A model generated the notes under the pieces. It was not told where the DNA came from, made no database searches, and worked only from the letters and a program-made list of their open reading frames with translations. The position numbers and the translations under genes are program-made. A DNA stretch of 64,000 nt from Bacillota bacterium (lineage in GTDB: Bacteria; Bacillota; Clostridia; Tissierellales; Tissierellaceae), in assembly GCA_030602225.1 (NCBI GenBank), contig JAUWAD010000001.1:1-64000 (forward strand), read 5' to 3'. How positions within the stretch are numbered: position 1 is the first letter of the stretch; each line of letters opens with the position of its first letter. Of this stretch, positions 1 through 8,637 are shown piece by piece.

Positions 1-8
1 TGTTTCAT
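1..8 (-). CDS. start of a truncated CDS leaving the window
   Basis: Reverse strand reads AAGGAGGGGTTATTAA-ATG-AAA-CA: a strong SD then ATG at position 8; only two codons are visible. Confidence 0.35.
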
Positions 9-129
9 TTAATAACCCCTCCTTAGCAACAAGAATTATATACCCATTTTAATAATATTAATATCTTACAGTTACATTTCATTTATATAGGGTATCATCC
101 TACTAGATATTATTGAAAGAGGGAATAGC

Positions 130-414
130 ATGAATGATATATTACTTGTGAACAAAATTAATCCTAAGGATTATTCAACTAAAAAACAAAAGGTGTTTTT
201 TCAAATTGGGGGCGTAAATCTACCTAAAAATGAGGAACGACTTCATAATGTACTTAAGTCATCAAGGTTGGTAAGTCAAGAAGATGTAATATACAAGTAT
301 AATGGGATAGAAATAAATGTATTAGTACAATCCATTCCAATTATTATTCGCCTTTTGTCGGAGAATAACATATCAGTTTATAGTGTTTATGGGATTTATG
401 ATCCAAGGCTTTAA
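130..414 (+). CDS. hypothetical protein, 94 aa
   Basis: Complete ORF with upstream AGAGGG SD-like sequence; no family recognised. Confidence 0.65.
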   Translation: MNDILLVNKINPKDYSTKKQKVFFQIGGVNLPKNEERLHNVLKSSRLVSQEDVIYKYNGIEINVLVQSIPIIIRLLSENNISVYSVYGIYDPRL

Positions 415-517
415 TAGCCAAATAATCCAGGTTCAAATTATAATGTGATTATTTGAGCATATAAAGGGTAAATACATGTAAGGACTAAAATAATTAAAAA
501 TCAGGAGGAATAATAAA

Positions 518-1000
518 ATGAGCCAAAAATTACTTAATGCACTAAACGATCAGTTTAATTTTGAATTACTGTCAGGATACTATTATCTTGCCATGGCTGC
601 ATATTGTGAATCAGAAAACATGAGGGGAATGTCACATTTCTTAGTTGAACAAGCCAAAGAAGAGTATGAGCATGCAATGAAGTTCTTTGAGTTTATCAAT
701 GATATGGATGGAACTGTAACAGCTCAAGCTATGCCAGAACCTAAGAATGATTATTCATCATTCCTAGAAGTATTTGAGACTGCCCTACACCATGAAAAGG
801 TAGTAACTAAGAGAATCTATGATTTGGTGGATATGGCAAAGGAAGAAAATAGTCATGCAACCATTCAATTCTTACAATGGTTCGTTGAAGAGCAATTGGA
901 AGAAGAGAACAGTATGAAGGATATCATATTTAAACTTGAGGGAGTTAAGGATCACTTCCATGGATTAATGATGGTAGATAGAGAGCTTGCTGGAAGATAA
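518..1000 (+). CDS. ftnA: ferritin
   Basis: Ferritin-like sequence (LNDQFNFELLSGYYYLAMAAYCE...EQLEEE); SD AGGAGG. Confidence 0.93.
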   Translation: MSQKLLNALNDQFNFELLSGYYYLAMAAYCESENMRGMSHFLVEQAKEEYEHAMKFFEFINDMDGTVTAQAMPEPKNDYSSFLEVFETALHHEKVVTKRIYDLVDMAKEENSHATIQFLQWFVEEQLEEENSMKDIIFKLEGVKDHFHGLMMVDRELAGR

Positions 1001-1014
1001 TTTACGAAAATTGG

Positions 1015-1050
1015 AACCTTAGAGGATATAAATCTTCTAAGGTTTTTTAT
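1015..1050 (+). terminator. intrinsic terminator after ferritin
   Basis: AACCTTAGA ... TCTAAGGTT stem followed by a T-run. Confidence 0.8.
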
Positions 1051-1084
1051 TTTCTAATTTTGACAAAAAATAATCAAAACCCTG

Positions 1085-1121
1085 TTGACTTTAACATCCA
1101 AATATCCTAATATTTAAATAT
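1085..1121 (+). promoter_or_regulatory. promoter with overlapping palindrome upstream of arsR-type gene
   Basis: TTGACT (1085-1090), 17 nt, TAATAT (1108-1113); perfect 12-bp palindrome ATATTTAAATAT at 1110-1121 overlaps the -10. Confidence 0.5.
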
Positions 1122-1145
1122 AACGTTATTGAGGGGAGGAATCAT

Positions 1146-1436
1146 ATGAATTATGACAAGGAAATTCTAGAGGAAAAGGCTAATTTATTGAAGGTAATTG
1201 GTCACCCAATAAGATTATGTATTTTAAGGGGCTTATTGAGAGAAGGAAAAAACAATGTATCATTTATGCAGGAATGTTTGAATATTCCTCAATCAACATT
1301 GTCTCAGCACCTTAGCAAGTTAAGGTTGGTAGGAATAATATCAGACGAAAGAAAAGGTACTGAAGTATTTTATTCTGTAAAGAATCAAGAGGTAATCAAT
1401 TTAATACATTTGTTATTTAATCATGAGGAGGAGTAA
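1146..1436 (+). CDS. ArsR/SmtB-family transcriptional regulator
   Basis: winged HTH sequence KVIGHPIRLCILRGL...IPQSTLSQHLSKLRLVGII; SD GAGGGGAGG. Confidence 0.92.
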   Translation: MNYDKEILEEKANLLKVIGHPIRLCILRGLLREGKNNVSFMQECLNIPQSTLSQHLSKLRLVGIISDERKGTEVFYSVKNQEVINLIHLLFNHEEE

Positions 1437-1439
1437 GAA

Positions 1440-3176
1440 TTGTCTAAAAAAGTTGTAATTGTTGGTGGAGTAGCAGGAGGAGCAACTGCTCTTGCAAGAC
1501 TTAGAAGAGTGGATGAACATGCACAGGTAGTTCTATTTGAAAGAGGAGAGTATATTTCATTTGCAAACTGTGGTCTACCATATTATATCGGTGGAACAAT
1601 TGAAGAAAGAGATGCTCTTTTGGTAAGTACACCAGAACATATTATGGAAAAGTTTAATGTGGATGTTAGAATTCAATCAGAGGTAATAAAGATTGATAAA
1701 GATAATAAGAAAGTAGATGTGAAAAATTTAAAAACTGGGGAATTGTATTCTGAAAGCTATGATTATCTGATTCTTTCAACGGGATCAACTCCTTTAAAAC
1801 CACCTATACCTGGAATAGATGCACCAAATATATTCAGTCTTTGGAATATTCCAGATACTGATACAATCAAGGAGTACATTGATATAAAAAAACCAAGGAC
1901 CGCAATTGTAGTAGGAGGTGGATTTATAGGTCTAGAAATGGCGGAAAACCTTCATGACCAAGGACTTAATGTATCCGTTGTTGAAATGCTAGATCAAGTT
2001 ATGGCACCAATAGACTTTGAAATGGCTCAAATAGTCCATGAACACCTAAGGTCAAAAGGAGTAAAACTACATCTAAAGGATGGAGTGAGTAAATTTGATT
2101 ATAATAATGGACTAACATCTATAACTCTACAATCTGGGGAAACAGTTAAAGCAGACATGGTAATTCTATCCATTGGAATAAGACCAAATGGTGAACTGGC
2201 AAAGGATGCAGGACTATCCCAAAATCAAAGAGGTGGAGTCGTTGTAGATAAATTCTTAAGGACATCTGATGAATTCATTTACGCCATAGGTGATGTGATA
2301 GAGGTTGAAGACTATGTTAATAAAGTTCAAACCATGGTACCTCTTGCTGGTCCAGCCAATAAGCAAGGTAGGATTGTGGCAAATAACATACTGGGAAAAT
2401 ATAAGGAAGAATATAAGGGGACACAAGGAACTAGCATTGCAAAGATATTTGACCTTACTGTAGCAAGTACTGGAGTTAACGAAAAGACCCTTAATAGGCT
2501 TGGAAAAGAGTACAAGAAGGATTACAATATGGTTTTGATTCACGTAAACTCCCATGCAGGTTATTATCCAGGAGCATTACCAATGACAATTAAACTGATC
2601 TTTAATAAGGATGGAAAGATTCTTGGATCACAAATTGTTGGCTATGATGGAGTTGACAAGAGGATTGATGTAATTGCTACTGCAATAAGATTTAATGGTA
2701 AAATTGAAGACCTAATTGATCTTGAACTTGCCTATGCACCACCTTATTCATCAGCAAAGGATCCAGTAAATATGGTTGGATTTGTGGCTGATAATTTGAT
2801 GAGAGGTCTTACTGATCAGGTATTATGGAGAGAATTATCAGAAATGGATTCATCCAAGTATCAACTACTTGATATTAGAGAAGATATTGAAAGAGAAATT
2901 GGATTTATTGAAGACTCTCTCCATATACCGTTGGATGCTTTAAGAACTAGACTGGGAGAGTTGGATAAGACTAAGATATATATTCCTTATTGTGCCATAG
3001 GTTTGAGAGGTTATCTTGCTGATAGAATTTTAAAGGAAAATGGCTTTCAATCAATGAATCTAGCTGGAGGTTATACAACTTACAAGACCATGTACAAGCA
3101 GACTGATTATACTGTTGCAACAGAACCTAAAGCATTTTCAGATACAGGGGTAGCCAATGTAAACGTGGGAAAGTAG
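1440..3176 (+). CDS. CoA-disulfide reductase (FAD-dependent pyridine nucleotide-disulfide oxidoreductase) with C-terminal rhodanese domain; possibly frameshifts into the downstream TusA-DsrE frame
   Basis: VVIVGGVAGGATALARLRR, SFANCGLPYYIGG, C-terminal rhodanese with PYCAIGLRGYLA; TTG start coupled to arsR; ends ...GGA AAG TAG. Confidence 0.93.
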   Translation: MSKKVVIVGGVAGGATALARLRRVDEHAQVVLFERGEYISFANCGLPYYIGGTIEERDALLVSTPEHIMEKFNVDVRIQSEVIKIDKDNKKVDVKNLKTGELYSESYDYLILSTGSTPLKPPIPGIDAPNIFSLWNIPDTDTIKEYIDIKKPRTAIVVGGGFIGLEMAENLHDQGLNVSVVEMLDQVMAPIDFEMAQIVHEHLRSKGVKLHLKDGVSKFDYNNGLTSITLQSGETVKADMVILSIGIRPNGELAKDAGLSQNQRGGVVVDKFLRTSDEFIYAIGDVIEVEDYVNKVQTMVPLAGPANKQGRIVANNILGKYKEEYKGTQGTSIAKIFDLTVASTGVNEKTLNRLGKEYKKDYNMVLIHVNSHAGYYPGALPMTIKLIFNKDGKILGSQIVGYDGVDKRIDVIATAIRFNGKIEDLIDLELAYAPPYSSAKDPVNMVGFVADNLMRGLTDQVLWRELSEMDSSKYQLLDIREDIEREIGFIEDSLHIPLDALRTRLGELDKTKIYIPYCAIGLRGYLADRILKENGFQSMNLAGGYTTYKTMYKQTDYTVATEPKAFSDTGVANVNVGK

Positions 3177-3232
3177 TTACCCCGGAAGGAGATATAATCA
3201 AGCTAAATGCTTGTGGACTATCCTGCCCGGGG
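3167..3232 (+). promoter_or_regulatory. candidate programmed -1 ribosomal frameshift signal
   Basis: GGGAAAG (3167-3173) in register G_GGA_AAG, then UAG, 6-nt spacer, and CCCCGG (3180-3185)/CCGGGG (3227-3232) stem enclosing further helices. Confidence 0.5.
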
Positions 3233-3922
3233 CCAATAATTCAAGTTGCTGACAAAATGAAATCCTTAAATGATGGTGATGTGTTGGAGGTTTCAGCTAC
3301 AGATCCAGGATTTATTTCAGATATAAAAGCTTGGTGTAGTAATACGAAAAATCAATTTATTTGTGATGAGAAATTAGACAATAAATGGGTTGTACAACTA
3401 CAAAAGGGTTTAGGTGATAATAAGGACATACAAGATGACAAGGGAGCTGTATTAAAAGAGAAAACACTGGTGGTGTTCAGTGGTGATTTAGATAAGGCAA
3501 TCGCATCCTTTATCATTGCAAATGGTGCAAAAGCTATGGGTAACGAAGTTACAATGTTTTTTACCTTCTGGGGATTGAATATTTTGCGAAGACCAGAACC
3601 AGTTAGCGTTAGTAAGGATTTCATGTCTAACATGTTCAGCAAGATGATGCCAAGAGGTAGTAAAAAGCTGGGGTTATCCAAGATGAATATGGCAGGAATG
3701 GGACCAATGATGATTAGAAAGGTAATGAATGATAAGAATATTTCATCATTAGAAGATCTAATACAGACTGGAATTAAATCAGGAATTAGAATAGTTGCAT
3801 GCCAAATGTCAATGGATGTTATGGGAATAACAAAAGAGGAATTGATAGATGGCGTTGAAATAGGTGGAGTTGCCACTTATTTAAATGCTGCAGATGATTC
3901 AAATGTAAACTTATTTATATAG
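3173..3922 (+). CDS. TusA (CPGP) + DsrE/DsrF-like domains in the -1 frame relative to the CoA-disulfide reductase; ORF-track start at 3257 would cut off the TusA active-site cysteine
   Basis: -1 frame reads VVTPEGDIIKLNACGLSCPGPIIQVADKMKSLNDGDVLEVSATDPGFISDIKAWC... then a DsrE-like domain; no ATG/GTG/TTG in this frame between 3173 and 3257. Confidence 0.8.
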   Translation, partial: VVTPEGDIIKLNACGLSCPGPIIQVADKMKSLNDGDVLEVSATDPGFISDIKAWCSNTKNQFICDEKLDNKWVVQLQKGLGDNKDIQDDKGAVLKEKTLVVFSGDLDKAIASFIIANGAKAMGNEVTMFFTFWGLNILRRPEPVSVSKDFMSNMFSKMMPRGSKKLGLSKMNMAGMGPMMIRKVMNDKNISSLEDLIQTGIKSGIRIVACQMSMDVMGITKEELIDGVEIGGVATYLNAADDSNVNLFI

Positions 3923-3964
3923 AATAAGCTCCTGGAAATAAATGTTGATTTTCAGGAGCTTATT
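3923..3964 (+). terminator. stem-loop terminator after the DsrE domain
   Basis: 12-bp stem AATAAGCTCCTG / CAGGAGCTTATT; T-tract is weak. Confidence 0.55.
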
Positions 3965-4107
3965 ATACATATAATAATCTTTTGTCATATGGACTTAGCT
4001 GGCATTTTATTGTATAATTATCATTGTAATCATTTCAAAAATGATTATATTTTGGCTATATATTAGCTTTTTAAATCAATTATCATAATTTAAAGGAGGA
4101 TGTACTA

Positions 4108-4653
4108 ATGAACGCAATGACACAAGACAATTTAAGATCAGCATTTGGTGGAGAAAGTCAAGCTCACATGAGATACAGAATATGGGCAGAAAAAGCTCAG
4201 AAAGATGGTTTCCCAACTGTTGGAAGATTATTTATGGCAACATCGGATGCAGAGCAGGTTCATGCTACACTACATTTTAAAGCCTTAAAGGATATCCATG
4301 GAGGATTCCCGGTTTTATCCGGAGGAGAGTTTGGTTTAGGAACAACTTCTGAGAATCTTGCTGGAGGAATTGCAGGAGAAATGCATGAAGTTACTCAAAT
4401 GTACCCAGCTTACATAAGTGTTGCAGAAATGCAAGGGGAAAAGGCAGCAGTTCAAGCTATGAGATATGCAGTTGCGGCTGAACAAGTTCATGCTGATTGC
4501 TATCAGGTAGCTAAGGACTTCGTAGATTCAGGAAAAGACTTAGAAGCCAATGTAATTGAAATGTGCCCAATTTGTGGATTTATTACACTAACTGGTGAAG
4601 AAGACACTTGCCCAATCTGTCAAGCTAAAAAGTCAGTATTTGTAGCTTATTAA
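4108..4653 (+). CDS. rbr: rubrerythrin
   Basis: ferritin-like diiron domain plus C-terminal rubredoxin-like CPICGF...CPICQAKK. Confidence 0.95.
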   Translation: MNAMTQDNLRSAFGGESQAHMRYRIWAEKAQKDGFPTVGRLFMATSDAEQVHATLHFKALKDIHGGFPVLSGGEFGLGTTSENLAGGIAGEMHEVTQMYPAYISVAEMQGEKAAVQAMRYAVAAEQVHADCYQVAKDFVDSGKDLEANVIEMCPICGFITLTGEEDTCPICQAKKSVFVAY

Positions 4654-4657
4654 TAGG

Positions 4658-4682
4658 AGACGCCCCATGGGCGTCTTTTTTA
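4658..4682 (+). terminator. intrinsic terminator after rubrerythrin
   Basis: AGACGCCC-CAT-GGGCGTCT followed by a T-run. Confidence 0.9.
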
Positions 4683-4703
4683 AAATATAATGGATGTGAG
4701 AAT

Positions 4704-5270
4704 ATGATCATTGAGGTTTTAATAGTATCCTTAATAGCTGGTCTAATTAGAGGTGGCTCTGTTACAAATCTTAAGAATATAAGATTTAAAGGGCTATATA
4801 TAGTTTTATTAGGAATAATAATAAATGTTTTATCATTTCATCTTATGAGTTATTATGATAATAGTTTAAGTATCTATCTTTATAATAATTTGGCATTTGT
4901 ACAAAGCAGTACCATGATGCTAATCTTAGTGGGGTTATTATTTAACCATAAGGAGACAGGTTTTTTGTTGACTGCTTCAGGTATTGGATTAAATACCATT
5001 CCAATAGCTTTTAACAGCGGTAAAATGCCAGTTGCCCAATGGGCTCTCCTTGTAGTGAATCTAAGGGATGTGCTAGATAAAGTAAATGGAGGTTTAGTGA
5101 TTGATAAAATAATCATGAGTGATGAAACCAGATTTAATTTTTTAGCAGATATAATACCCATTGAATATCCCTTTCCAAAGGTCATTAGTATTGGAGATGT
5201 TATCATGGCAATAGGTATTTTTCTAATAATTCAAAAATATATGACTTTGTCTCAACCATTGCAGGATTAA
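4704..5270 (+). CDS. DUF5317-like integral membrane protein
   Basis: multiple hydrophobic segments and NSGKMPVAQWAL motif. Confidence 0.65.
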   Translation: MIIEVLIVSLIAGLIRGGSVTNLKNIRFKGLYIVLLGIIINVLSFHLMSYYDNSLSIYLYNNLAFVQSSTMMLILVGLLFNHKETGFLLTASGIGLNTIPIAFNSGKMPVAQWALLVVNLRDVLDKVNGGLVIDKIIMSDETRFNFLADIIPIEYPFPKVISIGDVIMAIGIFLIIQKYMTLSQPLQD

Positions 5271-5312
5271 TGGATTAGTTGTAAAATAGAAGTATAGGTT
5301 GGGAGTGTTCTT

Positions 5313-6527
5313 ATGAGAAAGATATTAGCTGTATTACTGATTATTTTTATTGGTGCATTTTCATTAGTGTTTGGAAGATTGATTGGAAGTGGGTTTAGTA
5401 TCGATAGTCCCAACATTGATGAAAACGTTATCATAGAAAAACCAAATGAGTTGGACGAAGTCGATAACCTATGGGAAGAACCTGTTGAAGTGGTTGAAAA
5501 TACAAGAATCAACCTTTCATTTGTTGGAGATATAATGTTTCACATACCCCAGATAAATAGCGGGAGAACTGAGGATGGATTTGACTTTTCCCAGCCATTT
5601 ACATATATCAAATCCTATATAACTAAATCTGATTACTCAGTAGCTAATTTTGAAACGGTTACAGCTGGAAATGATAGGGGGTTTTCAGGGTTTCCAATGT
5701 TTAATAGTCCAGTTGAAACCTTGGATGGTATTAAAGATGCTGGATTTGATCTATTGATAACATCCAATAATCATTCCCTTGATAGAGGAAAAACAGGAAT
5801 TATCAATACAATAAATGAGATAAGAAATCGAGAACTTGATTACCTAGGTACCAGCGAAGATAGTAGAAGGCCCTATATATTTAAAGAGATAAATGGAGTG
5901 AAATTAGCGCTTTTCTCATACACCCAAAATTTAAATGGGTTGGATAATAGACTTACAAAGGATGAATTGGGAAGAATGGTAAACCTTATTAATCTGGAGT
6001 TAATTAGAGAAGATTATATTGAAGCTATGGAGAAGAATCCTGATTACTCCATAATTTATCTTCATTGGGGAAATGAGTATAACAGAGTCTCATCTCAATA
6101 CCAAAAGGACTTGGCTAAAGAACTTTCAAGCATAGGTTTTGATCTTATAGTAGGAAGTCATCCCCATGTTATTCAAGAGATGGATGTAATAAGTGAATAT
6201 GGCAAAGATACTTATGTGTTATATTCCCTGGGGAATTTCATATCCAATCAAAGATATGAAACAATGGGTGTTTCATATACTGAGGATGGAGTAATTCTCA
6301 ATATTACTCTTAACAAAGATCATATTAACAACTCCACCACCCTTGAGGAGATTAACCCAATAGCTACCTGGGTTTATAGATACTGGCAAGGTAATAAATA
6401 CCACTACTATATTCTTCCCATTGAAGATGTGTTAAGTGGAAAGATATATTTGGATCTTGATGATGCAACAATCAAAAGAATGGAGAAATCTATCTTTGAT
6501 ACTTTAGATAAATTAAACCTTAAATAA
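5313..6527 (+). CDS. CapA family protein (PGA_cap metallophosphatase-like)
   Basis: signal anchor, then FVGDIMFH...SNNHSLDRGKTG...IIYLHWGNEY...GSHPHVIQ...YSLGNF. Confidence 0.9.
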   Translation: MRKILAVLLIIFIGAFSLVFGRLIGSGFSIDSPNIDENVIIEKPNELDEVDNLWEEPVEVVENTRINLSFVGDIMFHIPQINSGRTEDGFDFSQPFTYIKSYITKSDYSVANFETVTAGNDRGFSGFPMFNSPVETLDGIKDAGFDLLITSNNHSLDRGKTGIINTINEIRNRELDYLGTSEDSRRPYIFKEINGVKLALFSYTQNLNGLDNRLTKDELGRMVNLINLELIREDYIEAMEKNPDYSIIYLHWGNEYNRVSSQYQKDLAKELSSIGFDLIVGSHPHVIQEMDVISEYGKDTYVLYSLGNFISNQRYETMGVSYTEDGVILNITLNKDHINNSTTLEEINPIATWVYRYWQGNKYHYYILPIEDVLSGKIYLDLDDATIKRMEKSIFDTLDKLNLK

Positions 6528-6585
6528 TATACAAATCAGCACCACCATAATGTATAATGAAATTGAGAGAATTTAATGTAAAGGC

Positions 6586-7428
6586 GTGGTATTCTTGCAA
6601 TATTTAACTAATTTGATCATCAATATTAGAATAAGAGATATAGTAGATATACTTATTGTTGCAATAGTACTATATAAGTTATTTACTTTAATTAGAGAGA
6701 CCCGTGCCGAGCAACTACTTAAAGGTATAGGGGTTCTTTTAGTGCTGACTGAACTTAGTGAGTGGTTAAAACTATACACAATCAACTGGATCTTAAGTAA
6801 TGCTATGACAGTTGGTACCTTAGCCATCCTCATAGTTTTCCAACCTGAGCTTCGAAGAGGCCTTGAATACATAGGAAGAAGCAGATTTTTCTCCAAGTCA
6901 CTAATTGAGATAAGAGGGGAAAATATGTCCAAAGTAGTTGATGAAATAGTTGAAGCAACAGCTTCTCTATCCCGACAGAAGATTGGGGCACTTATGGTCT
7001 TGGAGAGACAAACAGGTTTAAACGATGTTGTCGAGACAGGTACAAGTATTTCTGGTAAGGTCAGCAGTGACCTTCTTATCAATATTTTCATCCCAAATAC
7101 TCCACTTCATGATGGAGCTGTAATAATTAAGGATGATGTTATAAAAGCTGCTGCATGTTTTCTGCCATTGACAGATAGCTCGAATATAAATAAGGAATTG
7201 GGAACTAGACATAGAGCAGCTCTTGGAATCTCCGAACGTTCCGATTCTTTGTCAATAGTGGTTTCTGAGGAAACTGGAGCGATTTCCATAGCTGAAAATG
7301 GTATGATATCAAGATATCTAGATGCGAAAACCTTAAAGCAGATTCTATTGGATATGTACAAGCCCAAAAATAGCAATCAACCATATATAAATAGATGGAG
7401 GCAAAAAAATGAGAAAGAGGAAGAATGA
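6586..7428 (+). CDS. cdaA: diadenylate cyclase CdaA (c-di-AMP synthase)
   Basis: DAC motifs DGAVII and GTRHRAALGISE; N-terminal TM segments; GTG start. Confidence 0.95.
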   Translation: MVFLQYLTNLIINIRIRDIVDILIVAIVLYKLFTLIRETRAEQLLKGIGVLLVLTELSEWLKLYTINWILSNAMTVGTLAILIVFQPELRRGLEYIGRSRFFSKSLIEIRGENMSKVVDEIVEATASLSRQKIGALMVLERQTGLNDVVETGTSISGKVSSDLLINIFIPNTPLHDGAVIIKDDVIKAAACFLPLTDSSNINKELGTRHRAALGISERSDSLSIVVSEETGAISIAENGMISRYLDAKTLKQILLDMYKPKNSNQPYINRWRQKNEKEEE

Positions 7429-8626
7429 TATAACTGCAAAGATTCTAACTCTTGTTATTGCCATGTTCCTTTGGAGCTATGTAATGAGTGATACAAATCC
7501 TCAAATCACGAGAGAGATAAGAAATATTTCTGTAACCTATTTGAATACAGCAGCCCTTGATAGACAGGGCTTAGTTATAATGGATCCAGAAGATGTTAAG
7601 ATTAACGTTCGATTAAGTGGGAATAAGATGGATTTAGATAAGATTGATGGATCAAGCATATTTGCCCAGGTGGATTTAAGTGGTTATTCTGAGGGGCAGG
7701 TAAGAGTTCCAATAACAGTGGGGCTTTTAGACCAGACATCGGCAATTAGAGTTGAAAGCAGTGACCCAAAGGAAGTTTTGTTCACATTTGACAGGATAAT
7801 AACTAGAGAAATAGAACCGGTTGTAGACCTGACTGGAGAGTTGGGGGAAGATTATCTGTTAGGAGATATAACAACAAGGCCACAAAGCATATTACTAAGA
7901 GGACCAAGAACTTGGATTAATCAGGTTGCAAAGGTATCAGCACTTGTAGATATATCTGGTAGAACCAACACTATGAATCTGGCTGTACCAATAAAGATAT
8001 TAAATGATTCAGGAGAAGAGGTAAGGGGAATAGAAAAGGAACCTGGATTAATAGATATGACAATCCCTATATTTAGGGCAGTGAATTTACCTATAGAGTT
8101 ATTAACGATTAACGAATTGCCTGATAACTTCAGCATAACAAATATTGAAATAAGTCCTTCAATCATCAGAGTTAAGGGAGATAATAGCATTGTAAACCTG
8201 ACTAAGATTGAAACAATCGAGGTTGATATTAACCAATTATTGGAGACATCAGCCATGGAAGTTCAATTGAATTTGCCTGAAGGAGTAACATTAGTTGACC
8301 CAACACAAAGAATCACCATAAGCTACAATGTGGAGGAGACAATAACTGAGGAGATTGAGTTTGGATTTGATGATATAGTATTTACAAATCTCTCAGAAGG
8401 ATTGGTTGTGGATGAAGATGCACAAGAACAGACATTTATCCTAGAGATAACCGGATTCAGGTCTGTTATTGAAAACTTGACGACGGATGATTTTGGGATT
8501 ACAGCAAACCTCAATGGATTGAGCCAGGGAAGTCATCAGGTTCAAATCAGCTTCACCCAAATAAATAATGTTAGTTATGTAAATGAGCAACCTATTTCTG
8601 TAATAGTTAATTTAATAGAAAATTAA
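7409..8626 (+). CDS. cdaR: YbbR-domain protein CdaR
   Basis: N-terminal TM and repeated YbbR domains; overlaps cdaA. Confidence 0.9.
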   Translation: MRKRKNDITAKILTLVIAMFLWSYVMSDTNPQITREIRNISVTYLNTAALDRQGLVIMDPEDVKINVRLSGNKMDLDKIDGSSIFAQVDLSGYSEGQVRVPITVGLLDQTSAIRVESSDPKEVLFTFDRIITREIEPVVDLTGELGEDYLLGDITTRPQSILLRGPRTWINQVAKVSALVDISGRTNTMNLAVPIKILNDSGEEVRGIEKEPGLIDMTIPIFRAVNLPIELLTINELPDNFSITNIEISPSIIRVKGDNSIVNLTKIETIEVDINQLLETSAMEVQLNLPEGVTLVDPTQRITISYNVEETITEEIEFGFDDIVFTNLSEGLVVDEDAQEQTFILEITGFRSVIENLTTDDFGITANLNGLSQGSHQVQISFTQINNVSYVNEQPISVIVNLIEN

Positions 8627-8637
8627 GGGAGGGCAGC

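Noticed and set aside
3174-3197. UAG read-through (pyrrolysine or suppression) or selenocysteine to explain the CoADR-TusA split
   Set aside because: The stop is UAG, not UGA, and the same frame meets TAA after six codons (LPRKEI*), so read-through does not reach the TusA domain, which is in the -1 frame
3184-3209. GGAAGGAG SD-like sequence plus ATG 3207 as an independent start for the TusA-DsrE protein
   Set aside because: ATG 3207 is in frame with CoADR, not TusA, and encodes only MLVDYPARGQ before a stop
3352-3876. 174-aa minus-strand ORF antisense to the DsrE domain
   Set aside because: Sequence is low-complexity hydrophobic/Ser-rich typical of antisense shadow translation; the plus strand encodes a recognisable domain
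6573-7091. 172-aa minus-strand ORF antisense to cdaA
   Set aside because: Overlaps a clear DAC-domain gene; no SD or family resemblance
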